A stretch of DNA of 9,724 nt from Bacteroidota bacterium (GTDB lineage Bacteria > Bacteroidota > Bacteroidia > Cytophagales > Cyclobacteriaceae), in NCBI GenBank assembly GCA_024643595.1, contig JAHEMS010000101.1:1-9724 (forward strand), written 5' to 3'. Both the position numbers and the translations under genes were made by a program. Under the pieces are notes generated by a model that was not told where the DNA came from, ran no database searches, and saw only the letters and a program-made list of their open reading frames with translations. Positions 1-7,085 of the stretch are shown in pieces (within the stretch, counting starts at the first letter, position 1; the number at the start of each line of letters is the position of its first letter).

Positions 1-883
1 TATGTCCATTGATGAAAATCAGGAGCCAGAGCTTGAAAAGATCAGCGAACGACTTAAACCGATTCTTGAAACGATGAGCAACGTAGATATTCTCGTCACC
101 CAGGGGTATATCTGTCGCAATCATCGCAATGAAATTGATAATCTAAAAAGAGGAGGAAGCGATTATACCGCTTCGTTGATTGGTGCTGCCATTCGTGCCG
201 AAGAAATTCAGATCTGGACGGATATCGATGGCATGCACAATAATGATCCCCGCATTGTTAAGAAGACGTTGCCGATTGCCAATCTTACATTTGATGAAGC
301 CTCAGAGCTCGCCTATTTCGGAGCGAAAATATTACATCCTTCCACTATTGTACCTGCACAGAAATATAGTGTGCCGGTGCTATTAAAAAACACGATGGAT
401 GAAAAAGCGGCTGGTACCATCATTAGTGATAAGGGAAGCCGTGGACAATTCAAAGCGGTTGCCGCCAAAGATGGTATCATCGCCATCAAAATCAAATCCT
501 CACGCATGTTGTTGGCCTACGGTTTTCTGCGTAGAGTATTCGAAGTATTTGAACGCTACAAAACTCCAATTGATATGATCTCAACTTCGGAGGTTGCGGT
601 ATCCGTTACGATTGATGATCATAAGCAGCTACCTAAGATTCTGGAAGAATTGAATTTGTTTGGAACCATTGAAGTGGATGATCACCAAAGTATCATCTGT
701 ATTGTTGGAAATATGCTTTCCGAAAAAGAAGGGGTATTAAAAGAAGTATTCCAGTCGCTCGGCAACCTTCCGATCCGAATGGTATCCTATGGCGGTAGCC
801 CAAATAATATTTCCATTCTGGTGAGCACGGCCAACAAGAATAAAGCACTTAATCTATTGAATGAAGGGTTATTTAACCTTTAA
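1..883 (+). CDS. lysC: Aspartate kinase, monofunctional (5' end outside window)
   Basis: Aspartate kinase phosphorylates L-aspartate, the first step towards lysine, threonine, methionine and diaminopimelate. The 293 visible residues lack the N-terminal lysine-containing KFGGTS segment (about 140-150 residues), so the reading frame enters from the left edge and the ATG at position 2 is probably internal. Visible family motifs, numbered from that ATG, are RGGSDYTASLIG (50-61, nucleotide and substrate region), WTDIDGMHNNDPR (72-84) and ELAYFGAKILHP (102-113). Two ACT regulatory domains follow, about 153-222 (with RMLLAYGFLRRVFEVFERY-like sequence) and 223-290, as expected for feedback control by lysine and/or threonine; the effector cannot be read from sequence. 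There is no homoserine dehydrogenase domain, because the protein stops right after the second ACT domain. The symbol lysC is used by convention for the monofunctional enzyme. The next gene is 278 bases away beyond a terminator, so this gene probably ends its transcript. Confidence 0.95.
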   Translation, partial: MSIDENQEPELEKISERLKPILETMSNVDILVTQGYICRNHRNEIDNLKRGGSDYTASLIGAAIRAEEIQIWTDIDGMHNNDPRIVKKTLPIANLTFDEASELAYFGAKILHPSTIVPAQKYSVPVLLKNTMDEKAAGTIISDKGSRGQFKAVAAKDGIIAIKIKSSRMLLAYGFLRRVFEVFERYKTPIDMISTSEVAVSVTIDDHKQLPKILEELNLFGTIEVDDHQSIICIVGNMLSEKEGVLKEVFQSLGNLPIRMVSYGGSPNNISILVSTANKNKALNLLNEGLFNL

Positions 884-1100
884 TTAATTGTTCCGCCTTG
901 AAGAGAAAACCTTTATTAATAATCAGGAGATAATGCAACATCTCTTCGTTTCTAAACGTGCCGGTGGACTCACTATGGTCATCTTCGGTTGAGGAATAAA
1001 AGATGTATGGTAATTACTACAGTTTGACATCTAAGACGTCACTCCACAACTGATTGTTTAATCATTTCATCTATTTGGCTTTCTGATCGATTTGATTAGG

Positions 1101-1132
1101 TTGCATAAAAAGCTGTTCAGACTTTATAATTG
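1101..1132 (+). promoter_or_regulatory. Candidate promoter of the EamA transporter, overlapping the terminator
   Basis: TTG at 1101-1103 and TATAATTG at 1125-1132 resemble the Bacteroidota -33/-7 pair (TTTG and TAnnTTTG), with 21 bases between them and one mismatch in the -7 box. The -7 box sits in the loop of the terminator hairpin. Transcription would start near 1139, about 20 bases before the GTG, so the transcript would carry only the 3' arm of the stem. This is inference from a loose match; AT-rich DNA gives such matches by chance. Confidence 0.25.
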
Positions 1133-1143
1133 AACAGCTTTTT
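1107..1143 (+). terminator. Rho-independent terminator, probably bidirectional
   Basis: A perfect 13-bp stem (1107-1119 pairing with 1131-1143) surrounds an 11-base loop (1120-1130). The core arm is AGCTGTTCA. A-rich and T-rich flanks give a U-tract on either strand. It lies 223 bases after the aspartate kinase stop and only 18 bases before the GTG of the transporter gene. It probably ends the aspartate kinase transcript. Nothing recognisable lies in the 884-1106 spacer beyond a weak 5-bp hairpin at 927-944. Confidence 0.8.
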
Positions 1144-1161
1144 TATTATTCGAAAGTTGAC

Positions 1162-2043
1162 GTGCAAAAATCATTCACACAATATATTCTAACCGGCATT
1201 ATTTTCTCCGTGCTTTGGTCATCGGCATCTATTGCAGGAAAATTTGGATTGTATTCAGTGGAACCTCTCGTGCTCTTTAACATTCGGTTTTTCCTTGCCG
1301 GCACCATACTACTCCTCTACGCTTACGTCTATAAAAAGAGCAGGATGCCTGCCTCCAAAGAGTGGAAAAACCTTGTCGTGTTTGGAGCATTTAACACGGC
1401 CTTGTATCTGGGCATTTTTATCATTGCGCTACAATATATTACTGCCGGTATTACTGCCTTGGCTATCGCACTCAATCCCCTGTTTATAAGTTTGATGTCA
1501 TCATTTTGGTCAAATCGAAAAGTAACAATAACTGAATGGATTAGTATCGCTCTGGGCATTGCCGGTGTGTTCATTGCTTCCTACCCTTTATTGAACACAA
1601 AAGATGTAACTGCTTTTGGTCTTATTTTGCTTGCCATAAGCATGGTAGCCTATTCGTATGGCGCTGTTTTTTATGCATCGATTAAGTGGACTTTGGAACG
1701 AGTAACTATCAATGGTTGGCAAGTGCTGATTGGGGGCATACTTATTACTCCACTTACCATTATTTTTCATTCGCAGCCTAATAATTTCGATACAAGATTT
1801 TGGTTTTCGCTCATCTGGCTTATTGTACCGGTCTCTATAATAGCCGTCCAACTTTGGCTCATCTTATTGAAAACGGATGCAATACGTGCTTCCATATGGC
1901 TATACCTATGTCCCATTTTTGGTCTTTTGTTTTCTTCTATTCTTTTAAATGAACCGCTCACTTTTTACACCTTGGTTGGAACTGTCCTGGTATTAGGTGC
2001 CGTATTCATAGGGCAAAAAAAAATTCATTCCCCGACCGAATAG
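1162..2043 (+). CDS. EamA/DMT-family membrane transporter
   Basis: This is a 293-residue hydrophobic protein with the size and layout of the drug/metabolite transporter superfamily: ten predicted helices (about 8-28, 35-56, 69-91, 93-113, 121-141, 151-171, 185-205, 211-235, 243-261, 267-284) forming two EamA repeats. Typical EamA features are the first-helix pattern LWSSASIAGKF, the arginine after helix 2 begins (FNIRFFLAG), the ALNPLF turn of helix 4, and near the end a PIFGLLFSSILLNEPLT stretch, which resembles the conserved P-x-x-x-x-x-x-x-x-x-x-E signature. The GTG start at 1162 is chosen because no ATG, GTG or TTG exists upstream in frame before the stop at 1093, and the next methionine (residue 61) would remove two helices. 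Substrate is unknown; relatives export amino acids, metabolites or drugs. The gene stands alone, with gaps of 278 and 135 bases on its sides. Confidence 0.9.
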   Translation: MQKSFTQYILTGIIFSVLWSSASIAGKFGLYSVEPLVLFNIRFFLAGTILLLYAYVYKKSRMPASKEWKNLVVFGAFNTALYLGIFIIALQYITAGITALAIALNPLFISLMSSFWSNRKVTITEWISIALGIAGVFIASYPLLNTKDVTAFGLILLAISMVAYSYGAVFYASIKWTLERVTINGWQVLIGGILITPLTIIFHSQPNNFDTRFWFSLIWLIVPVSIIAVQLWLILLKTDAIRASIWLYLCPIFGLLFSSILLNEPLTFYTLVGTVLVLGAVFIGQKKIHSPTE

Positions 2044-2127
2044 CATCAAAACTAGTGACAAACCGTTTATCAAGATATTCATCTCTTTATAACCATAGGC
2101 ACCTCTTATTAAAGATAAATTACTTCC

Positions 2128-2157
2128 TTCGACAAATTATTTTTTCTCCTATATTTA
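2128..2157 (+). promoter_or_regulatory. Candidate promoter of the NhaD gene
   Basis: TATATTTA at 2150-2157 matches the Bacteroidota -7 box TAnnTTTG in all but the last base. A TTCG at 2128-2131, 18 bases upstream, could be a degenerate -33 element (TTTG). Initiation would fall near 2164, giving a leader of about 15 bases before the ATG at 2179. The match is imperfect, so this is tentative. Confidence 0.3.
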
Positions 2158-2178
2158 CTTCAGACCTAACTGATTGAT

Positions 2179-3504
2179 ATGGTAACTTTTGTAATTCTTG
2201 TTTTTATTGTGGGCTACTTGGCGATTGCCCTCGAACATCCTATAAAAATAAACAAAACGGCATCCGCCCTATTAACCGGTGTTATTTGTTGGACTCTTTA
2301 TGCCGTATTCTCACATGATGCCATTGAACATATAGGAGAACAACTAAATCACCATCTAGGTCAGATTTCTGCCATCCTCTTCTTTCTGATGGGGGCTATG
2401 ACAATCGTTGAATTGGTAGATGCCTACCAGGGATTTAAGGTCGTCACCGATCGAATCAATACGAAAGATCCAAAAAAACTAATGTGGATTATCTGTATTG
2501 TTACCTTTTTTCTATCCGCTATTTTGGACAACCTAACCACTTCAATAGTGATGATTTCACTGATCAGGAAACTTGTTCCCAACAAACAAATGCGTTTATT
2601 TTTTGCTGGTATGATAGTAATTGCAGCTAATGCCGGAGGCGCCTGGTCGCCGATTGGGGATGTTACTACTACCATGCTATGGATTGGTGGACAAATTTCT
2701 ACAGGCAACATCATGGTTACATTATTGTTGCCAAGTATGGTTTGCTTGATTGTGCCTCTGATATATCTGCAGTTTACTCTAAAAGGAGAACTTGGACATG
2801 CCGGAAGTCATGACCATAGTCAAGGGGGTAGCCATGGACATCATGGAAGTCATGGCCATAAGCCCATAAAAGGTTCCACAACCATGTTGATTCTTGGAGT
2901 GGGTGGTTTGGTTTCGGTTCCAATATTTAAAACCATTACGCACTTACCTCCATATCTTGGAATGTTACTTGCCCTTGGTGTGCTTTGGGTAGTCTCTGAA
3001 CTGATCAATCCTGATATGGATGAAGCTGATAAGAGGCCTTATACAGCCGCAGGAGCCCTGACTCGAATTGATGTCCCTAGTGTGCTTTTCTTCCTTGGAA
3101 TATTACTGGCAGTAAGTGCTTTAGAATCGATGGAAATTCTACACCATTTTTCATTATGGTTGGATGAAACAATTGGCGACCAACGAATGATTATAACACT
3201 TATCGGGATTTTATCATCAATTGTCGACAACGTGCCTCTGGTTGCTGCCAGTATGGGCATGTATGATATGGGAATATATCCCCAAGACCATCTTATCTGG
3301 GAATACCTTGCCTATTGCGCGGGTACGGGTGGTAGTATACTCATTATAGGTTCTGCGGCTGGTGTTGCCGTTATGGGTATGGAGAAAATAGATTTCATCT
3401 GGTATTTGAAGAAAATTTCCTTACTGGCTATGTTAGGATATTTTGCAGGTGCCGTTATATATCTTCTCATTCAGCCATTTTTGGCAGTTCATCATGCAGT
3501 CTAA
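2179..3504 (+). CDS. nhaD: NhaD-type Na+/H+ antiporter
   Basis: This 441-residue polytopic inner-membrane protein belongs to the NhaD family of the ArsB/NhaD (IT) superfamily, which exchanges internal Na+ (or Li+) for external protons and supports pH and salt homeostasis. Recognisable family motifs are LDNLTTSIVM (116-125), NAGGAWSPIGDVTTTMLW (about 151-168) and IVDNVPLVAAS (348-358). The pair of DN motifs in inverted-repeat halves is typical of this superfamily and carries the membrane-embedded aspartates (D117, D350) expected to act in ion binding. Length is in the usual range of about 410-480. The ATG at 2179 begins directly with the first membrane helix, so it is a good start. The odd feature is a histidine-rich loop (residues 207-227) between the two halves, listed separately. 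The gene is monocistronic in appearance, with 135 bases before and 190 bases after it. Confidence 0.9.
   Translation: MVTFVILVFIVGYLAIALEHPIKINKTASALLTGVICWTLYAVFSHDAIEHIGEQLNHHLGQISAILFFLMGAMTIVELVDAYQGFKVVTDRINTKDPKKLMWIICIVTFFLSAILDNLTTSIVMISLIRKLVPNKQMRLFFAGMIVIAANAGGAWSPIGDVTTTMLWIGGQISTGNIMVTLLLPSMVCLIVPLIYLQFTLKGELGHAGSHDHSQGGSHGHHGSHGHKPIKGSTTMLILGVGGLVSVPIFKTITHLPPYLGMLLALGVLWVVSELINPDMDEADKRPYTAAGALTRIDVPSVLFFLGILLAVSALESMEILHHFSLWLDETIGDQRMIITLIGILSSIVDNVPLVAASMGMYDMGIYPQDHLIWEYLAYCAGTGGSILIIGSAAGVAVMGMEKIDFIWYLKKISLLAMLGYFAGAVIYLLIQPFLAVHHAV
2803..2859 (+). repeat. Three imperfect 15-bp repeats encoding GSHxH in NhaD
   Basis: The units lie at 2803-2817, 2827-2841 and 2845-2859 and encode GSHDH, GSHGH and GSHGH. 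The first and third units differ at one base; the second differs mainly at third codon positions. Together with flanking residues they give eight histidines between residues 207 and 227. The segment lies in a hydrophilic loop, between the helix ending near residue 201 and the one starting near 233. Local duplication is the likely origin. Metal or proton binding is possible but not shown. Confidence 0.75.
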
Positions 3505-3530
3505 TGCCTTAATCAGCGTGGAAAGCATCT

Positions 3531-3550
3531 AAAATGTTTAACATTTTTTT
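3531..3550 (+). terminator. Weak AT-rich hairpin with T-run after nhaD
   Basis: AAAATG (3531-3536) pairs with CATTTT (3542-3547) around a 5-base loop, and a T-run continues to 3550. It begins 27 bases after the nhaD stop. The stem is short and has a single G-C pair, so it is a poor intrinsic terminator, but its position and T-run fit that role. The rest of the spacer up to 3694 shows no gene and no convincing promoter box. Confidence 0.4.
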
Positions 3551-3694
3551 GGATTTCAATTGATTGACTAGAAATTCTCCTTGTTTTTCTTTTCTGAAAC
3601 TTAAAACCTTATAGGAGGCACTTTCATCCTAATTCCTTTAGCACCAGAGGATAAAATCAAGATGGTCTTATGTTATATTCCCATTCTATAAATT

Positions 3695-4414
3695 ATGAAT
3701 TTAGTGGTAGACTCGGGTAATACCCGAATTAAAGTAGGGGTGTTTATAAATAGTGATTTAATCAGACAGGTGTCTTTCACAAAGTTGACCGATCTGAAGG
3801 ATTTTATTAAATCAACCAAGGCAGATCACATCCTGGTGAGTACTGTCAATCATGATCCTATTGAAATTCTTTCCTGGTCTTCTTGTTCTGGAAAAAAAAT
3901 ATCGCTCACTACATCAATTGCGTTGCCCATTAAAGTTGATTATCAGACACCCGAAACGCTTGGGGTAGATCGTCTGGCTGCTGTTTGTGGAGCACTTGCA
4001 CTTTTTCCAGATAATAATTGCCTAATCATTGATGCTGGTACTTGCATTAATTATGAGCTTCTGGATGCGCAAAATGTCTACCAAGGCGGTGCTATTTCAC
4101 CAGGAATAAGTATGAGATTTGAAGCCATGAATAAATTTACAGCCCGGCTTCCGCTAGTTCAGGCAATTGAAAGAATTGATCTTATTGGAAAATCCACTGA
4201 GTCTTGTCTGCAAAGTGGTGTAATGAATGGAGTTTTGGAAGAGGTAGATGGGTTTATCAGACAATATCGGGCATTATATCCCAGCTTAACTGTGATAATG
4301 TGTGGTGGAGATTATACTTTTTTTGAAAACAGGCTTAAACACCCCATATTTGTGGCCCCCGAACTAGTTTTAATCGGGTTGAACAGGATTTTGTGCTACC
4401 ATGCTGAACTTTAA
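3695..4414 (+). CDS. coaX: Type III pantothenate kinase
   Basis: CoaX uses ATP to phosphorylate pantothenate to 4'-phosphopantothenate, the first step of coenzyme A synthesis in the cytoplasm. It belongs to the ASKHA fold; known type III enzymes need a monovalent cation and are not inhibited by CoA. Family motifs are present in order: the phosphate-binding VVDSGNTRIKVGVF at 4-17 (D6, N9, T10, K13), PETLGVDRLAAVCGAL at about 86-101 with the likely catalytic D92, IIDAGTCINYELLD at 111-124, YQGGAISPGISMR at 129-141, and the C-terminal MCGGD. The length of 239 residues is at the short end of the usual 240-260, with no motif missing. In the third motif, N119 and E121 replace the Thr and Asp that I recall as usual there (GTxxTxD). 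The ATG at 3695 places DSGNT at its normal distance from the N-terminus. The stop overlaps the next gene by 14 bases, suggesting translational coupling. Confidence 0.93.
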   Translation: MNLVVDSGNTRIKVGVFINSDLIRQVSFTKLTDLKDFIKSTKADHILVSTVNHDPIEILSWSSCSGKKISLTTSIALPIKVDYQTPETLGVDRLAAVCGALALFPDNNCLIIDAGTCINYELLDAQNVYQGGAISPGISMRFEAMNKFTARLPLVQAIERIDLIGKSTESCLQSGVMNGVLEEVDGFIRQYRALYPSLTVIMCGGDYTFFENRLKHPIFVAPELVLIGLNRILCYHAEL

Positions 4415-5684
4415 AAAGGTCAATCTTCTAATTTTAGGCTTTATTTCCATAATAACCATGGCATGGGGCCAGGCGGCACGCAGTCCATTTTCATACTTAG
4501 GCATAGGCGAATCCTATGGAACAGCGTTAACCCATAATCAGGGCATGGCAGGTGTTGGAATTAGCAATCCGCAGTATTTTTATCTTAATAACCAGAATCC
4601 GGCATTACTGGTTTATAACAGATTTACGGTATTCGAGGCCGGTTTTATTGGGGAAAGACGAACCGCTACTGGTAACGGGATATCAGAAACAAACGGAAAT
4701 GGCAATCTAAATTATTTGGTTACGGCATTTCCGGTAAAAGTAGGGCGATGGACAACTTCAATGGGCCTGATGCCTTACTCATCCATAAATTATAAGTTAG
4801 ACTACGTGGATTCAATAATTGGCACAACAAGTAATACAGTTAATGTTAAAGAATCTGGCCAAGGTGGCCTTAACCAGTTTTTTTGGTCCAACGGGATATC
4901 GCTAAACGATGATTTTTCGGTAGGATTGAAGGCCACCTATTTATGGGGTTCAATCATTAGAGAGTATTCAAATACATTGACGAATGATAACACGTCATCA
5001 CCCTTCTATCCTACTGTATATGCTCGAAACTTTGTAAAGGATTTTAACTTTAGCGGAGGGGTTTCATTCCATAAGGATTCTATTTCGGGAAAGAAAAATT
5101 ATAAAATAAACATTGGAGCTGTATATGACTTTAAAGCAAATTTGAATACCGAATATTATGCGCGGCTTGAAAGAAGAAATTCGGGAGGAATTGTTGATTC
5201 AACTACAGTAATTAACAATGAGCCGGGGAGTATAACCATACCTTCTTCCGTTTCGGTAGGGGTATCATTTGGCAAGGGAGATTATTGGGTTATTGGCACG
5301 GATTTTACTTATTTTGACTATCATAACTTTAAAGACTTCAGTGGAGAAACCCAACCATGGGGAACACAAGGATGGAAGTTATCTTTAGGAACAGAATTTA
5401 CCCCTGATCCTACTCAGTTAGGCGGCTATTTAAAAAGGATGACTTACCGTACAGGCATTAGTTATGATAAATATCCTTATTTGATTAACGGCAGCATCGT
5501 AAGGGATTTTGGCATTAATTTTGGTTTTTCAATGCCGGTAAGCAGGATTTCGAGTCTTGATTTTGCGATTAAGGTGGGTAAAAGGGGAGATGTTAAGGTC
5601 AATACTATTGAAGAAAACTATTTTAAGATTTATTTTGGCATGACTTTTAATGATCAGTGGTTTATAAAGAGAAGATTTGATTAA
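4401..5684 (+). CDS. Exported outer-membrane beta-barrel-like protein of unknown function
   Basis: The 427-residue product starts with a clear Sec signal peptide (K5-K6, hydrophobic 8-20, probable cleavage after AWG or AWGQA near residue 23-26). The mature protein opens with SPFSYLGIGESYG, then NQGMAGVGISNP and a NNQNPALL stretch. These resemble the N-termini of Bacteroidota porin-like proteins related to the OmpP1/FadL group, where an MGG/MAG-VG-I motif and a N-P-A-x-L motif recur. The remainder is rich in alternating polar and aromatic strands (for example YWVIGTDFTYFDY, and FKIYFGMTFND at the end), fitting a transmembrane beta-barrel. It starts inside coaX in another frame and is followed after 12 bases by the TPR protein gene, so it is probably co-transcribed with both. 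The cargo or role is unknown; the FadL relation is a guess from pattern, and gliding or secretion components of similar build cannot be excluded. Confidence 0.8.
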   Translation: MLNFKKVNLLILGFISIITMAWGQAARSPFSYLGIGESYGTALTHNQGMAGVGISNPQYFYLNNQNPALLVYNRFTVFEAGFIGERRTATGNGISETNGNGNLNYLVTAFPVKVGRWTTSMGLMPYSSINYKLDYVDSIIGTTSNTVNVKESGQGGLNQFFWSNGISLNDDFSVGLKATYLWGSIIREYSNTLTNDNTSSPFYPTVYARNFVKDFNFSGGVSFHKDSISGKKNYKINIGAVYDFKANLNTEYYARLERRNSGGIVDSTTVINNEPGSITIPSSVSVGVSFGKGDYWVIGTDFTYFDYHNFKDFSGETQPWGTQGWKLSLGTEFTPDPTQLGGYLKRMTYRTGISYDKYPYLINGSIVRDFGINFGFSMPVSRISSLDFAIKVGKRGDVKVNTIEENYFKIYFGMTFNDQWFIKRRFD

Positions 5685-5696
5685 CTGTTAAGTAAA

Positions 5697-7034
5697 ATGA
5701 AAATGAAAATGAAATCCTTATTGTTTGGCCTGGCATTCATATTTCTGGCTTCTGTTTCTGCTATATCGCAATGTAAGGAAGTAAAATGGCCTGAAAACAG
5801 ATCAAAAGCAGAAGAATCTGTTGCCATTTATAGCGATGCCCTTAAACAAGGAAATTACCGAGGCGCTACTGCCGGTTTACAATGGATGCTTGTGAATGCC
5901 CCACAGTGGCAGACTAAACTATATATTGATGGTACAGAAATTTATAATAAACTGGCCAGTATCGAGAAAAATCCTGCTAAAAAACAAGTACTGGTAGATT
6001 CCATGCTTATGCTCTATGATATGCGGGTCACGAATTGTGGAGATGATGTTAATGTGTTAAACCGCAAAGCAATTTACGCCCTCTCCTACAATGGGCAGAA
6101 TAAAGATAAGACAGCTGACGTTTTAGCCCTTTATGATAAAGTTTATGAAATAAGTGGAAACAATGTTTACGATAACAACTTAGTGGCGTACATGCAAGCC
6201 GTTCAATTGAATGTTGCCATTCTGAAAAATCTATCGGATGATGAAATTTTACAGCGCTATGATAAAATATCAGATATTATCGATGTTAAAATCAAGAAAG
6301 CATTAGCAGAAAATAAACAAGATAATGTAACACGCCTAAGGGGTTACAAATCTACCATTGATGACATCCTGATAAAATTAGTGAAGGTAGATTGCGATTT
6401 CGTAAAGAAAAACCTCGAACCAAAATTCAAGCAAAACCCAAAGGATATTGTATTAGCCAAAAAGATATTTCAGTTTATGACCACAGGAGGTTGCATTGAA
6501 GATCCTCTTTGGTTGCAATCCGCAGAAGTTATTCATGATAATAGTCCCGATTATGGATTGGCTAAAAATATGGGTAAAATCTACGCTAAGAATGGCAACA
6601 TGGAGAAGGCAGAAGCATTGATAACGGAATCCGTTTCATTAGCTCAAACTAAGCAGGACAAAGCAGATTCTTATATTCTTCAGGGCGACCTTCTTTCACA
6701 AAAAGGAAGTAAATCTGCAGCTCGTGAGTCTTATCGAAAAGCAATTGAAGCAGATCCTTCAGGGAAGGAAGGATATGAAAAAATCGGCGACTTATATATG
6801 GGCTCTTTTAAAGATTGCTCCAAGCAAGTGAGTTTAGCAGAAGATCGGCTGGTGTATATAGCCGCATACGAAATGTACGCCAAGTCTGGCAGCCAGCAGA
6901 AGATGGCACAAGCTCGTGGTCAGTTCCCCTCAGTAACTGAATTATTTGAGTTGAATTGGAAAGAAGGCGAAACTAAATCAATTTCATGCTGGGTGGGTGA
7001 AACTGTAGTACTGCGCACCCGTGGAAAAGAATAA
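5697..7034 (+). CDS. Exported tetratricopeptide-repeat protein
   Basis: This is a 445-residue protein with an N-terminal signal peptide (basic MKMKMK, hydrophobic 8-22, cleavage near SVSA or ISQ before residue 26). C26 follows Q25, which does not fit a lipobox, so I expect a soluble periplasmic protein rather than a lipoprotein. The body is alpha-helical and repeat-like. The clearest TPR is at about 323-356 (YILQGDLLSQKGSKSAARE, then YRKAIEADPS), with neighbouring repeats from about 286 to 370; weaker helical pairs appear earlier. The C-terminus (about 420-445) is a short non-TPR tail with a W-V-G-E-T motif. TPR domains bind partner proteins, and the gene directly follows that of an outer-membrane protein, so the two may work together, which is inference. 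Three in-frame ATGs (5697, 5703, 5709) arise from an ATGAAA triplication; the first is taken, but any would leave the signal peptide intact. A strong terminator follows. Confidence 0.8.
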   Translation: MKMKMKSLLFGLAFIFLASVSAISQCKEVKWPENRSKAEESVAIYSDALKQGNYRGATAGLQWMLVNAPQWQTKLYIDGTEIYNKLASIEKNPAKKQVLVDSMLMLYDMRVTNCGDDVNVLNRKAIYALSYNGQNKDKTADVLALYDKVYEISGNNVYDNNLVAYMQAVQLNVAILKNLSDDEILQRYDKISDIIDVKIKKALAENKQDNVTRLRGYKSTIDDILIKLVKVDCDFVKKNLEPKFKQNPKDIVLAKKIFQFMTTGGCIEDPLWLQSAEVIHDNSPDYGLAKNMGKIYAKNGNMEKAEALITESVSLAQTKQDKADSYILQGDLLSQKGSKSAARESYRKAIEADPSGKEGYEKIGDLYMGSFKDCSKQVSLAEDRLVYIAAYEMYAKSGSQQKMAQARGQFPSVTELFELNWKEGETKSISCWVGETVVLRTRGKE

Positions 7035-7053
7035 ATTGTAATCAATTTCTATG

Positions 7054-7081
7054 GAAGGCTGGCTACATGCCAGCCTTCTTT
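7054..7081 (+). terminator. Strong intrinsic terminator or attenuator between TPR gene and lptC
   Basis: A perfect 10-bp stem, GAAGGCTGGC (7054-7063) with GCCAGCCTTC (7069-7078), has a 5-base loop (7064-7068) and is followed by a T-rich tail. It starts 20 bases after the TPR gene stop, and the stem ends 8 bases before the lptC ATG at 7086. It should end the coaX transcript, or let only part of transcription continue into lptC. The hairpin would also lie across the lptC ribosome-binding region. Confidence 0.85.
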
Positions 7082-7085
7082 ATTT

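Noticed and set aside
933..992. Short reading frame of 19 codons (ATG to TGA) in the gap after aspartate kinase, with a weak 5-bp hairpin over its start
   Set aside because: Too short, no recognisable product, no promoter or spacing support; chance expectation in a 278-base gap.
2424..2714. Minus-strand open frame of 96 codons inside nhaD
   Set aside because: Lies antisense within a clearly coding, motif-bearing gene; product shows no family features.
3612..3691. AGGAGG motif near 3613 with a short inverted repeat (TAGGA, 10 bases, TCCTA) and a 9-codon frame at 3662-3691 before coaX
   Set aside because: The Shine-Dalgarno-like motif is not at a usable distance from any start of a real gene, the phylum rarely uses such sites, the repeat is only 5 bp, and the 9-codon frame has no support.
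5697..5714. Triple ATGAAA repeat at the start of the TPR gene as a possible phase-variation tract
   Set aside because: A 6-base unit changes length without shifting the frame and only lengthens the basic signal-peptide end; three copies are too few to suggest switching.
5751..5780. C26 of the TPR protein as a lipoprotein cysteine
   Set aside because: Glutamine precedes the cysteine, where a small residue (Gly, Ala or Ser) is required in a lipobox.
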